Source of the DNA: Glaciimonas soli
Lineage (GTDB): Bacteria; Pseudomonadota; Gammaproteobacteria; Burkholderiales; Burkholderiaceae_D
Reading direction: 5' to 3'
NCBI RefSeq assembly: GCF_009497155.1
Contig: NZ_WINI01000014.1
Location: 1-64,000 of the forward strand
Length of the DNA stretch: 64,000 nt
Shown here: in pieces, positions 55,034 to 64,000 of the stretch
Position numbering within the stretch: the stretch's first letter is position 1
Layout: the number at the start of each line of letters is the position of its first letter
Notes under the pieces: model-generated
The model's database searches: none
What the model was told of the DNA's origin: nothing
The model's input: only the letters and a program-made list of their open reading frames with translations
Position numbers and translations under genes: made by a program

Positions 55034-56938
55034 TTATTGTATTTTATCTAACGCAGTTAGTGATTGCACAAATTTATCTGCATTCTGATAACCAATCACA
55101 CGGCTGCCGCTGATTTCTTTTCCTTGCTTATCAAATAAAATTATTCCCGGCGGGCCGAACAAATTAAAGCGCTTGAGCATCGCTTTATCGTCCTCATTAT
55201 TGGCGGTGACATCAATTTGCAATAACACCATATTCGCGAAGCGCGATTGCACACGCGGATCAATAAAAGTGAATTTTTCCATCTCTTTACACGATACACA
55301 CCAGTCAGCATAAAAATCCAGTAATGCTGGCTTACCGTTAGTTTGGGCCAATGCAGCATCAAGCTCAGCAACAGATTTCACACGCGTAAATTCAGTGTGC
55401 GCAACTTGCTGACCAGTCAAATGTCCAAGGGGATTGGCAACATCACGGCCGCCTGTGGCTGCGCCGACTAACTGCAACAATCCCAATATCATAAATACCA
55501 ATCCCAATGCTTTGGCCAACCAACCAGAAGGTTTGTTCCACAATAAATAGGCACCGTAGCCTATACCTAATGCGGCCCACAGCAACATGTGTATAACTGG
55601 TGATATAACTGGCGAAATCATCCAGATTGCAACGCCCAACATCAATACGCCGAAAAAGCGTTTAACCGCATTCATCCAGGCCCCTGCACGCGGCAACAAT
55701 GTACCGGCGGAAATGCCGACTAACAGCAACGGTACGCTCATGCCAACAGCCATCGCAAATAAGGCACTGCCACCGATCACGACATCGCGCGTCTGGCTAA
55801 TGTAGACCAATGCACCAGCCAACGGTGCGGCGACACAAGGTCCAACGATCAATGCTGAAAGCGCCCCCATCACAAATACACCGGCCAGTTTGCCAGCGGA
55901 CTGCTTATCCGATGCTTGCGACAATTTTGTTTGCATAGATGCTGGCAATTGCAATTGATAGACATCAAACATCGACAAGGCCATCAGAACCATCAATAAC
56001 GCAAATGCCGACAATACCCATGGATTTTGCAACATCGCCGCCAGACCTTCACCAGCCAGCCCTGCAGCGACGCCAAGCGCCGTATAAATAATGGCCATAC
56101 CCAAGGCATAGGCAACGGATAGCATAAAGCCACGTCGGCGTGATGCTGCGCCCGATGTTTGCTGGGCGCTGTCTCCTACGATAATCGACGACAGAATCGG
56201 GACCATAGGCAGCACACAAGGTGTGAACGCCAAACCTAATCCTAATAAGAAAAACAGCGGCATAATCACCAGTAACTTGCCGCCTTTTAATGACGACTCA
56301 ATATGCCCGACATCAGAATCTGTTGCATTATTGGCTGTTGAGATTGCGCTTAAAGCTTTGGTATCTGCAAGGGTACGTTGTTGATTAATATCCGCATCGC
56401 TATTCGCGTTTGCTGCGTTTGGGGTATCCAAGCCAGAAACTGCACCTTTAGCAGCAGCCATCGCACCGAGTAATTTACTCCCGGCGACTGCGCCCTCAGG
56501 CGATAAAGTGATCCGATGTTCCAATGGCGGATAGCACAAACCTCTATCTGCACACCCTTGGCCGGTGACTATCAAAGTGTAAGGGCCAGTGGCTTCAACC
56601 GGAATGCGAACGGTGATGCTGTTGTGATAAATCTCGACATCTTTTTGAAAGGTCGGATCGAACTTGATGATGCCTTTAGGGATTTGAGGCTCACCTAAAG
56701 TGGCGCCTTCAGCAGAGAAATGAAAACGCTCGCGATACATGTAATAGCCATCGGCAATCGCATAGGTGACCTCTGCTGTTTTTGCATCGGCCATACGCGC
56801 TGAAAATTTAAAGGCTGCTTCCGGCGCCAAATAATCTTCATCCGCATGTGCCGGCGACATCATTGCCCATGCAAGAACACTGAAAATGACAAAGACTATC
56901 GCTGATGTACTAAAACGCAATCTGCTACTCTTAAACAT
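55034..56938 (-). CDS. dsbD: Thiol:disulfide interchange protein DsbD
   Basis: A 634-residue three-domain protein carrying reducing equivalents from cytoplasmic thioredoxin to the periplasm. After a signal peptide (to about 32) comes the N-terminal Ig-like domain with GQGCADRGLCYPP, then eight membrane helices with cysteines in FTPCVLPMVP and VGPCVAAPLAG, and a C-terminal thioredoxin domain, ADWCVSCK (near 546). It keeps the cytochrome c CXXCH thiols reduced, fitting the nearby System II genes. It overlaps cutA by eight bases. Confidence 0.96.
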   Translation of the reverse strand: MFKSSRLRFSTSAIVFVIFSVLAWAMMSPAHADEDYLAPEAAFKFSARMADAKTAEVTYAIADGYYMYRERFHFSAEGATLGEPQIPKGIIKFDPTFQKDVEIYHNSITVRIPVEATGPYTLIVTGQGCADRGLCYPPLEHRITLSPEGAVAGSKLLGAMAAAKGAVSGLDTPNAANANSDADINQQRTLADTKALSAISTANNATDSDVGHIESSLKGGKLLVIMPLFFLLGLGLAFTPCVLPMVPILSSIIVGDSAQQTSGAASRRRGFMLSVAYALGMAIIYTALGVAAGLAGEGLAAMLQNPWVLSAFALLMVLMALSMFDVYQLQLPASMQTKLSQASDKQSAGKLAGVFVMGALSALIVGPCVAAPLAGALVYISQTRDVVIGGSALFAMAVGMSVPLLLVGISAGTLLPRAGAWMNAVKRFFGVLMLGVAIWMISPVISPVIHMLLWAALGIGYGAYLLWNKPSGWLAKALGLVFMILGLLQLVGAATGGRDVANPLGHLTGQQVAHTEFTRVKSVAELDAALAQTNGKPALLDFYADWCVSCKEMEKFTFIDPRVQSRFANMVLLQIDVTANNEDDKAMLKRFNLFGPPGIILFDKQGKEISGSRVIGYQNADKFVQSLTALDKIQ

Positions 56939-57263
56939 GTATATCCCTTTTGGTTTCTACGCCGATCCAATCTAGATAAGCCGGTAAGCCGTGTGTAATA
57001 GGTAGTGCAATTATTTCGGGTAAATCATATGGATGCGTAGCCTTAATTTCGACCTCAATCTCATCATAACGTTGTGCAATCGTTTTAATCATGACAGTTA
57101 CTTCTGCCGTCTGCTGAATCTGTCCTTGCCAACGATATATTGAATTCACCTGAGGCAAGATATTGACACATGCGGCCAATTTACGTTCCACCAATGTCTT
57201 TGCCAATTGCTCTGCACTGGCGAGATCAGGAAGATTACTGATGATAATTATGGCGTCAAGCAT
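56931..57263 (-). CDS. cutA: Divalent-cation tolerance protein CutA
   Basis: A 110-residue trimeric PII-like protein. Family landmarks are SNLPDLASAEQLAKTLVERKLAACVNI in the first half, SIYRWQGQIQQTAEVTVMIKT, and HPYDLPEIIALPITHGLPAYLDWI. Its role in metal tolerance and in DsbD expression is known only genetically. It is upstream of dsbD, overlapping it by eight bases, a conserved cutA-dsbD pair. Confidence 0.96.
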   Translation of the reverse strand: MLDAIIIISNLPDLASAEQLAKTLVERKLAACVNILPQVNSIYRWQGQIQQTAEVTVMIKTIAQRYDEIEVEIKATHPYDLPEIIALPITHGLPAYLDWIGVETKRDIHV

Positions 57264-57291
57264 GACGACCTCGGCATGAACTCAAAAACGC

Positions 57292-57318
57292 AAAAAGCCA
57301 GGCTAAACCTGGCTTTTT
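57292..57318. terminator. Terminator of the alpha ribosomal operon
   Basis: AAAAAGCCAGG (57292-57302) pairs with CCTGGCTTTTT (57308-57318), five-base loop, with T tracts for both strands. It closes the rplQ transcript on the minus strand. Confidence 0.92.
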
Positions 57319-57347
57319 TATTACAGCAATCGCATAGCAACTACATA

Positions 57348-57743
57348 TTACTCTGCAGTTGGAACGCTTGCTTCGTCGCTGACTTCTGGACGATCCATCA
57401 ATTCAACGTAAGCCATAGGTGCATTGTCACCAACGCGGAAACCCATTTTCAGGATACGCAAGTAACCGCCGTTACGATTTGCGTAACGTGGGCCGAATTC
57501 AGCGAACAATTTAGTAACCATTTCACGATCACGCAAGCGAGCAAATGCCAAACGCTTGTTTGCCAGTGTGTCTGTTTTGGCCAATGTCAGAATCGGTTCG
57601 ATAACGCGACGCAATTCTTTTGCTTTTGGCAGAGTAGTCTTGATTGCTTCGTGGCGCAGCAACGATACTGTCATGTTGCGCAGCATAGCAAGACGGTGGG
57701 AAGAGGTACGATTTAATTTACGTAAGCCGTGACGATGACGCAT
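57348..57743 (-). CDS. rplQ: 50S ribosomal protein L17
   Basis: A 131-residue L17 at the end of the alpha operon. [17 protein letters not shown] and [20 protein letters not shown] are diagnostic. A short acidic C-terminal tail (DEASVPTAE) is typical of betaproteobacteria. A 167-base spacer with a hairpin separates it from rpoA. Confidence 0.98.
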   Translation of the reverse strand: MRHRHGLRKLNRTSSHRLAMLRNMTVSLLRHEAIKTTLPKAKELRRVIEPILTLAKTDTLANKRLAFARLRDREMVTKLFAEFGPRYANRNGGYLRILKMGFRVGDNAPMAYVELMDRPEVSDEASVPTAE

Positions 57744-57868
57744 GGTAATTCCTTTCAGTTTTTGAGTTTAAATCCAGCTCTTCGATCAACTTAGATAAAC
57801 CTATATAGATTTATTTGGTTGCGGGCCGGTTAACGTTTTACTACAATAAATACGGCATAACACAGTAA

Positions 57869-57895
57869 CAGGAGCGAGATTCTATCTCACTCCTG
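57869..57895. other. Hairpin between rpoA and rplQ
   Basis: CAGGAGCGAGAT (57869-57880) pairs with ATCTCACTCCTG (57884-57895) with one mismatch and a three-base loop. It lies just after the rpoA stop on the minus strand. No T tract follows, so processing or stability is likelier than termination. Confidence 0.65.
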
Positions 57896-57910
57896 CCAGT
57901 ACAACAAATA

Positions 57911-58888
57911 TTACTTATCCAAGCCTGCAGGAGGCCAGTTTTCCAACTTCATGCCCAGAGTCAAACCGCGCGAAGCCAATACTTCTTTGATTTCATTCAA
58001 AGACTTACGGCCCAGGTTTGGCGTCTTCAACAGTTCATTTTCGCTACGTTGGATCAAGTCACCAATGTAGTAAATATTTTCTGCTTTCAGGCAGTTAGCT
58101 GAACGTACTGTCAACTCAAGATCATCAACCGGACGCAACAAGATAGGATCAACTTGCGGTGCGCGTGATGGCGCTTCAGCAGCTGCTTCAGTACCTTCCA
58201 ATGCCGCGAACACATTCAATTGATCAACTAATACACGCGCTGATTGACGAATTGCTTCTTCTGGTGTGATCACGCCATTGGTTTCAATGTTAATGATCAG
58301 CTTGTCCAAATCGGTACGCTGCTCAACGCGCGCTGATTCAACCGCGTAAGAAACACGACGTACTGGTGAAAACGACGCATCCAAAATGATACGACCGATA
58401 GTTTTGTTCGCATCTTCCGACAGACGACGGACATTACCTGGAACGTAACCGCGACCTTTTTCAACTTTGATTGTCATATCCAACTCACCGCCGCCAGTCA
58501 AATGGGCGATCACGTGGTCTGGATTAACGAGTTCAACGTCATGTGGCAGGTCGATATCAGATGCCAATACCGCGCCTTCACCACCTTTACGCAAGTTCAA
58601 TGTAACTTCGTCACGATTATGCAACTTGAAAACAACACCTTTCAAGTTCAACAAAATATCAACTACGTCTTCTTGCACGCCATCTAATGACGAATACTCG
58701 TGTACAACGCCAGCGATAGTAACTTCGGTCGGCGCATAACCTGTCATCGACGACAGCAATACACGGCGCAACGCATTACCTAAAGTGTGGCCATAGCCAC
58801 GTTCAAATGGCTCCATCACGACTTTTGCGTGACCAGCACCAAGTGCTTCAACTTCGATAATACGTGGCTTCAATAAACTATTTTGCAT
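57911..58888 (-). CDS. rpoA: DNA-directed RNA polymerase subunit alpha
   Basis: A 325-residue alpha subunit. The N-terminal dimerisation domain ([29 protein letters not shown]-type segments) starts core assembly; a linker at about 235-250 leads to the C-terminal domain ([40 protein letters not shown]) that contacts UP elements and activators. Preceded on the minus strand by a strong terminator-like hairpin (58945-58971). Confidence 0.99.
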   Translation of the reverse strand: MQNSLLKPRIIEVEALGAGHAKVVMEPFERGYGHTLGNALRRVLLSSMTGYAPTEVTIAGVVHEYSSLDGVQEDVVDILLNLKGVVFKLHNRDEVTLNLRKGGEGAVLASDIDLPHDVELVNPDHVIAHLTGGGELDMTIKVEKGRGYVPGNVRRLSEDANKTIGRIILDASFSPVRRVSYAVESARVEQRTDLDKLIINIETNGVITPEEAIRQSARVLVDQLNVFAALEGTEAAAEAPSRAPQVDPILLRPVDDLELTVRSANCLKAENIYYIGDLIQRSENELLKTPNLGRKSLNEIKEVLASRGLTLGMKLENWPPAGLDK

Positions 58889-58944
58889 GAAATGTCCTTT
58901 TCAATACCCTCGGCTCATTACACCGATAAGGCTGATGGCATTAC

Positions 58945-58971
58945 GAAAAAAGCCCATCCAGAAGGATGGGC
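58945..58971 (-). terminator. Intrinsic terminator/attenuator between rpsD and rpoA
   Basis: On the minus strand GCCCATCC (58971-58964) and GGATGGGC (58959-58952) form an eight-base-pair stem with a four-base loop, followed directly by six T (58951-58946). This is a textbook intrinsic terminator placed inside the alpha operon, 18 bases after the rpsD stop. Confidence 0.85.
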
Positions 58972-58989
58972 GGAGAAAATCTTGTCAGA

Positions 58990-59613
58990 TTAACGTGAAT
59001 ACAATTCGACGATCAACGATTCGTTGACGTCTGCTGCGATATCACTACGATCTGGTGCTGATTTGAATGTGCCTTCCATCTTCTTGGCATCAACAGACAC
59101 CCAAGATGGCATACCGACTTGTTCAGCCAGCGACAACGCTTCAATGATACGTACTTGTTTCTTCGATTTTTCACGAACAGCAATAACGTCACCAGCTTTA
59201 ACTTGGTACGAAGCGATGTTAACAACGTTACCGTTGACTGTGAACGCTTTGTGCGAGACCAATTGACGGCCTTCAGCACGAGTCGAACCAAAACCCATAC
59301 GATATACAACGTTGTCCAAACGCGCTTCTAACAATTTCAGCAAAGTTTCGCCGGTGTTGCCTTTACGGCGATCAGCTTCGGCGAAATAACGACGGAATTG
59401 GCGTTCCAAAATACCGTACATACGTTTAACTTTTTGCTTTTCGCGCAATTGATTACCGTAGTCAGAGGTACGAGCACCCGAAGTGCGACCATGTTGACCT
59501 GGCTTAGAATCCAGTTTGCACTTGGAGTCCAACGAGCGACGTGCGCTTTTCAGGAACAGATCCGTGCCTTCGCGGCGGGAAAGTTTTGCTTTAGGTCCGA
59601 TATAACGTGCCAC
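58990..59613 (-). CDS. rpsD: 30S ribosomal protein S4
   Basis: A 207-residue primary 16S rRNA-binding protein. [20 protein letters not shown], the central S4 RNA-binding domain ([29 protein letters not shown]) and the C-terminal ELYSR are typical. In E. coli S4 also represses its operon translationally. Hairpins lie in the 178-base gap upstream (59614-59791). Confidence 0.99.
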   Translation of the reverse strand: MARYIGPKAKLSRREGTDLFLKSARRSLDSKCKLDSKPGQHGRTSGARTSDYGNQLREKQKVKRMYGILERQFRRYFAEADRRKGNTGETLLKLLEARLDNVVYRMGFGSTRAEGRQLVSHKAFTVNGNVVNIASYQVKAGDVIAVREKSKKQVRIIEALSLAEQVGMPSWVSVDAKKMEGTFKSAPDRSDIAADVNESLIVELYSR

Positions 59614-59716
59614 GATACTTCCTTTAAAAATGTGACGCTAGAGTTATGCTTATTTACACAACTAATGGTCTAGCGCTAGTCTGACTTACCAACAATCAGA
59701 CGGTGGGCTTAAGAAC

Positions 59717-59741
59717 AAAACCCGCCAAGGTCATTGGCGGG
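59717..59741 (-). terminator. Terminator-like hairpin between rpsK and rpsD
   Basis: On the minus strand CCCGCCAA (59741-59734) pairs with TTGGCGGG (59728-59721), five-base loop, followed by TTTTGTTCTT (59720-59711). Further inverted repeats in the same gap are GTCTGA/TCAGAC near 59679-59701 and GCTGCT/AGCAGC near 59754-59785. Confidence 0.75.
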
Positions 59742-59791
59742 CCACTTGCATGCTGCTATTTCAAGAAAATCTAAATTAGCAGCGTAAATAC

Positions 59792-60196
59792 TTAGATACG
59801 ACGGCGCTTAGGAGGACGGCAACCGTTGTGTGGAACTGGGGTTACGTCTTGAATCTCAGTAATTTTGATACCAAGATTGTTCAATGCGCGCACTGCAGAT
59901 TCGCGACCTGGGCCTGGGCCTTTGATGCGAACTTCCAGATTTTTGATACCGCATTCAATCGCAACTTTACCAGCGGCTTCCGCTGCAACCTGCGCTGCAA
60001 ATGGTGTCGACTTACGTGAGCCTTTAAAACCAGCACCACCAGATGTCGCCCATGATAACGCGTTACCTTGACGATCGGTAATCGTGATAATGGTATTGTT
60101 GAAAGAAGCGTGAACGTGTGCGATACCTTCAGCAACGTTCTTTTTTACTTTTTTACGCACGCGTGCTGATGCGGCGTTATTTGGGGACTTTGCCAT
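59792..60196 (-). CDS. rpsK: 30S ribosomal protein S11
   Basis: A 134-residue S11 lining the mRNA exit platform. [23 protein letters not shown] and the C-terminal [18 protein letters not shown] are diagnostic. Follows rpsM after 40 bases in the usual alpha-operon order. Confidence 0.99.
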   Translation of the reverse strand: MAKSPNNAASARVRKKVKKNVAEGIAHVHASFNNTIITITDRQGNALSWATSGGAGFKGSRKSTPFAAQVAAEAAGKVAIECGIKNLEVRIKGPGPGRESAVRALNNLGIKITEIQDVTPVPHNGCRPPKRRRI

Positions 60197-60236
60197 AATA
60201 ATTTCCTTGAATCCGACTACAAATCAACGCAGTGAA

Positions 60237-60602
60237 TTATTTCTTCAGCGATTGAGCGGCTTTGCGCGGACCCTTGCGAGTACGTGCGTTAGTGCGAGTG
60301 CGTTGACCACGGCAAGGCAAGCCTTTGCGGTGACGCATACCACGGTAGCAACCCAAATCCATCAGGCGCTTGATATTCATTGACAATTCACGACGAAGAT
60401 CACCTTCAACGATGAATTTTGCAATTTCATCGCGTAGCTTCTCTAGTTCGTTATCGTCTAGATCTTTGACCTTTTTAGAGGTCGAAATGCCTGTTGCATC
60501 ACAGATTTTCTGTGAACGTGGGCGACCAACACCGTAGATAGCCGTTAGGCCAATAACAGTGTGCTGATGATTTGGGATATTTACCCCTGCAATACGTGCC
60601 AT
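60237..60602 (-). CDS. rpsM: 30S ribosomal protein S13
   Basis: A 121-residue S13 contacting the 50S subunit and P-site t[22 protein letters not shown] at the start and [20 protein letters not shown] near the C-terminus are typical. First gene of the alpha operon proper, after rpmJ. Confidence 0.99.
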   Translation of the reverse strand: MARIAGVNIPNHQHTVIGLTAIYGVGRPRSQKICDATGISTSKKVKDLDDNELEKLRDEIAKFIVEGDLRRELSMNIKRLMDLGCYRGMRHRKGLPCRGQRTRTNARTRKGPRKAAQSLKK

Positions 60603-60629
60603 TCGTTATTCCTCGATCAATAACGTTAA

Positions 60630-60743
60630 TTAACCTTGGCGCTGTTTATGGCGCGGCTCTGTACAAATGACGCGTAGAACGCCTTTGCGCTTAATGATCT
60701 TGCAATTACGGCAGATCTTCTTAACTGATGCGAGCACTTTCAT
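60630..60743 (-). CDS. rpmJ: 50S ribosomal protein L36
   Basis: A 37-residue zinc-ribbon protein starting [14 protein letters not shown] and ending RHKQRQG. The zinc ligands are Cys11, Cys14, Cys27 and His32, so this is the zinc-containing (C+) form. It lies between infA and rpsM, the conserved position. Too short for most automatic calls but unambiguous. Confidence 0.97.
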   Translation of the reverse strand: MKVLASVKKICRNCKIIKRKGVLRVICTEPRHKQRQG

Positions 60744-60773
60744 GGTAGCCCTCTTTCTTTCAATGCTAAATTA

Positions 60774-60992
60774 TTATTTGGTACGGAAAACAATCCGTGC
60801 CCGGCTTAAATCATAAGGCGTCAATTCTACTGTCACCTTATCTCCTGGCAATATACGAATATAATTCATCCGCATTTTCCCAGAAATATGACCGAGAACG
60901 ATGTGTCCGTTTTCCAACTTAACTCTAAATGTTGCATTAGGGAGATTCTCAAGAATCTCACCCTGCATCTGGATAACGTCGTCTTTTGCCAT
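60774..60992 (-). CDS. infA: Translation initiation factor IF-1
   Basis: A 72-residue S1/OB-fold factor that occupies the ribosomal A site during initiation. [20 protein letters not shown], the middle [20 protein letters not shown], and RARIVFRTK at the end are typical. I start at ATG 60992; a GAGGA element is about 13 bases upstream, longer than usual. It follows secY after 32 bases. Confidence 0.96.
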   Translation of the reverse strand: MAKDDVIQMQGEILENLPNATFRVKLENGHIVLGHISGKMRMNYIRILPGDKVTVELTPYDLSRARIVFRTK

Positions 60993-61024
60993 TCGGTCTA
61001 CTAGTTCCTCTGAGCGTCCATCAC

Positions 61025-62356
61025 TTACCGTGAAGGAATGCCGCCCTTGAAATTTGCTTTGCGAAGCAGCGATTCGTACTGCTGCGACATCACATAATTT
61101 TGTACTTGGGCCATGAAATCCATGGTGACAACAACGATAATCAACAACGACGTACCACCAAAATAGAACGGTACTTTCCAACGCGCTACCAAGAACTCAG
61201 GCAGTAAACACACAAGTGTAATATAAACCGCACCTGCAAGTGTTAAACGCATCAAAATCTTATCGATATAGCGTGCTGTCTGATCACCTGGACGTATCCC
61301 TGGGACAAAAGCACCGCTTTTCTTCAAATTATCTGCTGTTTCTTTGCTATTAAATACCAATGCAGTATAAAAGAAGCAAAAAAACACGATTGCAACGGCA
61401 TACAGCAAAGCATGAATCGGTTCGCCAGGTGCTAACGATGCTGCCAGATCTTTCAGGAAACGCACGACTTTATTGGTCGAGTCACCAGATGTGAACCAGC
61501 TAGTAATTGTTGCTGGGAACAAGATAATCGAAGAAGCGAAAATTGGAGGAATAACGCCTGCCATATTCAACTTTAAAGGCAAATGACTACTTTGCCCGCC
61601 GTAAATCTTGTTACCAACCTGGCGTTTCGCATAATTAACAAGAATCTTGCGTTGACCACGCTCAACAAACACTACAAAGAAAGTCACTGCAGCAACAATC
61701 AAACAGATAACAATTGCTGACAACGGGCCCATAGAACCTGTACGCACCAATTCAAACAATCCGCCTACTGCATTTGGCAAACCAGCTGCAATACCTGCAA
61801 AGATAATGATGGAGATACCGTTACCAAGACCACGCTCAGTAATTTGCTCGCCCAACCACATCAAAAACATCGTACCAGTTACCAGAGTCACTACCGTCGT
61901 AAAGCGGAAAGCCAAACCAGGATCAAGTACCAAACCAGCTTGCGATTCCAAAGCTACCGCAATACCTAACGCTTGAAATGTTGCTAACAGCAATGTTCCA
62001 TAACGCGTGTATTGAGTGATCTTACGCCGTCCTGACTCGCCTTCTTTTTTCAAGGCTTCCAGTTGCGGAGAAACGATCGACATCAATTGCATAATGATCG
62101 ATGCCGAAATATACGGCATGATTCCTAATGCAAATACGGTAAAGCGCGATAAAGCACCGCCCGAAAACATGTTAAACATACCCAGAATACCGCCCTGGTT
62201 TTGTTTAAACAATTGCGCCAACTGGGTTGGGTCAATTCCCGGTACAGGAATATGTGCACCAATCCGAAAAACAACTAAAGCACCAAGTAAGAACCACAAG
62301 CGTCCCCAAGGGAAACCGCTAGCAGAGCTCTTTGCAAGTTGAGGTGTAGTCGCCAA
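61025..62356 (-). CDS. secY: Preprotein translocase subunit SecY
   Basis: A 443-residue ten-helix channel protein of the Sec translocon. The plug region ([20 protein letters not shown]), the large cytoplasmic loop ([20 protein letters not shown]) and [20 protein letters not shown] are diagnostic. Last gene of the spc operon, followed by infA. Confidence 0.98.
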   Translation of the reverse strand: MATTPQLAKSSASGFPWGRLWFLLGALVVFRIGAHIPVPGIDPTQLAQLFKQNQGGILGMFNMFSGGALSRFTVFALGIMPYISASIIMQLMSIVSPQLEALKKEGESGRRKITQYTRYGTLLLATFQALGIAVALESQAGLVLDPGLAFRFTTVVTLVTGTMFLMWLGEQITERGLGNGISIIIFAGIAAGLPNAVGGLFELVRTGSMGPLSAIVICLIVAAVTFFVVFVERGQRKILVNYAKRQVGNKIYGGQSSHLPLKLNMAGVIPPIFASSIILFPATITSWFTSGDSTNKVVRFLKDLAASLAPGEPIHALLYAVAIVFFCFFYTALVFNSKETADNLKKSGAFVPGIRPGDQTARYIDKILMRLTLAGAVYITLVCLLPEFLVARWKVPFYFGGTSLLIIVVVTMDFMAQVQNYVMSQQYESLLRKANFKGGIPSR

Positions 62357-62381
62357 TTATTGCTCCGAGTGGGATGCTAAA

Positions 62382-62813
62382 TTAAGCAACAGTGCCGCCA
62401 GCGGCTTCAATTGCTGCCTTCGCGCCTTTAGTAGCGATCAAGCCTTTTAGTGTTACTTTTTTGGTCAGTTCGCCAGACAGGATTACGCGCACAACACGTG
62501 CTAGTTCACCAATAACGCCAGCTTGCTTCAATACCAAAATATCAATCTCAGTCACAGGCAATTGCTCTAACTCAGACAAGCGAACTTCTGCTTTGTATGG
62601 TGTAGCCATCGACTTAAAGCCGCGCTTTGGTAAGCGACGTTGCAAAGGCATTTGACCGCCTTCAAAACCGACTTTATGAAAACCGCCTGAACGGGATTTT
62701 TGACCTTTGTGACCACGGCCGGCTGTTTTACCCAGACCGGAGCCGATACCACGACCGACGCGACGCTTGTAATGCTTTGCGCCATCTGCTGGTTGAATAG
62801 AATTCAATTCCAT
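62382..62813 (-). CDS. rplO: 50S ribosomal protein L15
   Basis: A 143-residue L15. The glycine-rich N-terminal arm ([20 protein letters not shown]) reaches into 23S r[22 protein letters not shown] is typical. Position between rpmD and secY as expected. Confidence 0.98.
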   Translation of the reverse strand: MELNSIQPADGAKHYKRRVGRGIGSGLGKTAGRGHKGQKSRSGGFHKVGFEGGQMPLQRRLPKRGFKSMATPYKAEVRLSELEQLPVTEIDILVLKQAGVIGELARVVRVILSGELTKKVTLKGLIATKGAKAAIEAAGGTVA

Positions 62814-62839
62814 AATTTGCTCCGTTCGTAAGCCTAAGC

Positions 62840-63022
62840 TTACGAAACTACTTTCACAAGATAGGACACTTTATTGATCATGCCGCGCACAGCTGGTGTG
62901 TCTTGCAATTCGGAAACCGAATTTACGCGACGCAAGCCCAAACCGCGCACTGTCGCACGATGTGTTTCGCGCGTGCCGATCAAACCCTTGATCAATTGTA
63001 CTTTTACAGTCTTAGTCATCAT
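62840..63022 (-). CDS. rpmD: 50S ribosomal protein L30
   Basis: A 60-residue L30: [38 protein letters not shown], and [13 protein letters not shown]. Two consecutive ATG codons (63022, 63019) follow AAGGTG; either may be used. Longer upstream frames overlap rpsE and are rejected. Confidence 0.96.
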   Translation of the reverse strand: MMTKTVKVQLIKGLIGTRETHRATVRGLGLRRVNSVSELQDTPAVRGMINKVSYLVKVVS

Positions 63023-63029
63023 GATCACC

Positions 63030-63548
63030 TTAGCCCAGAATATCTTCAACAGACTTGCCGCGTTTAGCAGCAATTTCCGATGGCGTGTTCATTTTTGACA
63101 AGCCGTTCAATGTCGCACGAACCAAGTTGTAAGGATTAGTGGAACCTGTAGACTTAGCCACAACGTTCGTTACACCCATCACTTCAAAAATAGCGCGCAT
63201 TGGACCGCCAGCAATCACACCAGTACCTTCTTTAGCTGGGTTCATCATTACTGATGACGCGCCATGCTTACCGCTCAAAGTGTGTTGAAGAGTACCGTTT
63301 TTCAACGTTACTTTGATCATCTTGCGACGAGCTTCTTCCATTGCTTTTTGCACAGCCACTGGCACTTCTTTCGACTTGCCTTTGCCCATGCCGATACGAC
63401 CATCGCCATCACCAACAACAGCTAATGCTGCGAAACCCATGATACGACCACCCTTAACCACTTTGGTTACACGGTTGACCGCGATCATTTTTTCGCGCAT
63501 GCCATCATCAGGCTTGTCGCTTTGCATTTTTGATTGCATTTTTGCCAT
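63030..63548 (-). CDS. rpsE: 30S ribosomal protein S5
   Basis: A 172-residue S5, important for decoding accuracy. The double-stranded-RNA-binding N-terminal domain has [20 protein letters not shown]; the C-terminal domain [20 protein letters not shown]. Ends 7 bases before rpmD. Confidence 0.98.
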   Translation of the reverse strand: MAKMQSKMQSDKPDDGMREKMIAVNRVTKVVKGGRIMGFAALAVVGDGDGRIGMGKGKSKEVPVAVQKAMEEARRKMIKVTLKNGTLQHTLSGKHGASSVMMNPAKEGTGVIAGGPMRAIFEVMGVTNVVAKSTGSTNPYNLVRATLNGLSKMNTPSEIAAKRGKSVEDILG

Positions 63549-63559
63549 GACGTTTTTCC

Positions 63560-63922
63560 TTAGAACTTCAGGCCAGCTTCACGTGCGGCTTCTGCCAACA
63601 CCTTGACGCGACCATGGTAACGGAAACCGGAGCGATCAAACGCAACTTCGGTAACCCCTGCTTTCAATGCCTTCTCAGCGACGCGCTTGCCAACCAAAGT
63701 TGCAGCGGCAGCATTGCCACCAGCACCTGATTTTCCGGCCAATTCAGCACGCACTTCAGCTTCTAACGTCGAGGCCGAAGCCAACACTTTAGCGTCAGGG
63801 CCGATGATGCTAGCGTAGATATGCAAGTTAGTACGATGCACGGCTAGGCGAGTCACCTGTAACTCTGCGATCTTGGCACGCGTTTGGCGTGAGCGGCGCA
63901 GACGTGATTGTTTCTTATCCAT
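63560..63922 (-). CDS. rplR: 50S ribosomal protein L18
   Basis: A 120-residue 5S rRNA-binding protein starting [18 protein letters not shown] and ending [21 protein letters not shown]-type sequence. The ATG at 63922 has AGGGG upstream; a TTG two codons earlier is less likely. Follows rplF after 12 bases. Confidence 0.97.
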   Translation of the reverse strand: MDKKQSRLRRSRQTRAKIAELQVTRLAVHRTNLHIYASIIGPDAKVLASASTLEAEVRAELAGKSGAGGNAAAATLVGKRVAEKALKAGVTEVAFDRSGFRYHGRVKVLAEAAREAGLKF

Positions 63923-63934
63923 CGTCAACCCCTA

Positions 63935-64000
63935 TTACTTCTTCTTGGTTTCTTTAAGGATTACCACTTCGTCCGAATAACGAACGCCCTTGCCTTTATA
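63935..64000 (-). CDS. rplF: 50S ribosomal protein L6 (C-terminal fragment, runs off the window)
   Basis: The last 21 codons of a frame ending YKGKGVRYSDEVVILKETKK plus a final Lys and TAA, which is the L6 C-terminus (conserved GVRY-E-V segment). The rest lies beyond position 64000. Its place upstream of rplR is the normal spc order. Confidence 0.93.
   Translation of the reverse strand, partial: YKGKGVRYSDEVVILKETKKK

Overview
The window looks like a chromosomal segment of a betaproteobacterium of the order Burkholderiales, most likely family Oxalobacteraceae. I infer this from gene order: rpe-gph-trpEGDC, kdsDC-lptCAB-rpoN-hpf, ponA/pilMNOPQ-aroK-aroB-dgt, System II cytochrome c biogenesis next to cytochrome c4 and engB, and the spc/alpha ribosomal operons. 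Base composition looks close to 50 % GC by eye, low for the order. I see no plasmid, phage, transposase, CRISPR array, rRNA or tRNA. Almost everything is core genome; novelty is mostly between the genes.

Layout. 0.1-4.3 kb: enoyl-CoA hydratase, universal stress protein, MltA, a 42-residue membrane protein, ApaG, Rpe. 4.3-9.3 kb: phosphoglycolate phosphatase, then trpE-trpG-trpD-trpC preceded by a Trp-rich leader peptide and an attenuator-like hairpin, closed by a strong terminator. 9.3-12.2 kb: an enolase-superfamily enzyme and an SDR, divergent from a GcvA-like LysR regulator. 12.2-15.1 kb: a glycine betaine/proline ABC transporter (order proX, proW, proV). 15.5-21.3 kb: succinate-semialdehyde dehydrogenase, a CPA2 cation/proton antiporter, a YeiH-type exporter and its divergent LysR regulator.

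21.5-27.3 kb: the Kdo/LPS-transport operon kdsD-kdsC-lptC-lptA-lptB followed by rpoN and hpf. 27.3-29.7 kb: soxR divergent from a questin-oxidase-like gene with a SoxR box between them, and a DUF4197 protein. 29.7-38.0 kb (minus strand): the type IV pilus operon pilM-N-O-P-Q, then a shikimate kinase/3-dehydroquinate synthase fused in one frame, then dgt. 38.5-43.6 kb: penicillin-binding protein 1A, CyaY, a small LptM-like lipoprotein, LysA, a DinB-like protein. 43.7-50.5 kb (minus strand): MsrP/MsrQ methionine sulfoxide reductase, a HAD phosphatase, CcsA and ResB (cytochrome c maturation) and cytochrome c4.

50.6-54.9 kb: engB, a 670-base non-coding stretch rich in inverted repeats and a possible small RNA, hemB, a CorA-type transporter, a 1-Cys peroxiredoxin. 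55.0-57.3 kb: dsbD and cutA. 57.3-64.0 kb (minus strand): the distal spc and the alpha ribosomal operons, rplF (partial)-rplR-rpsE-rpmD-rplO-secY-infA-rpmJ-rpsM-rpsK-rpsD-rpoA-rplQ, with terminator-like hairpins between several alpha-operon genes.

The strongest points for a second look are the soxR/questin-oxidase module with its operator, the AroK-AroB fusion, the trp leader peptide, two copies of a 121-123-base palindromic repeat, a 43-base-arm fold-back element after engB, a possible anti-Shine-Dalgarno small RNA upstream of hemB, and the hairpins that punctuate the proX-proW and alpha-operon transcripts.
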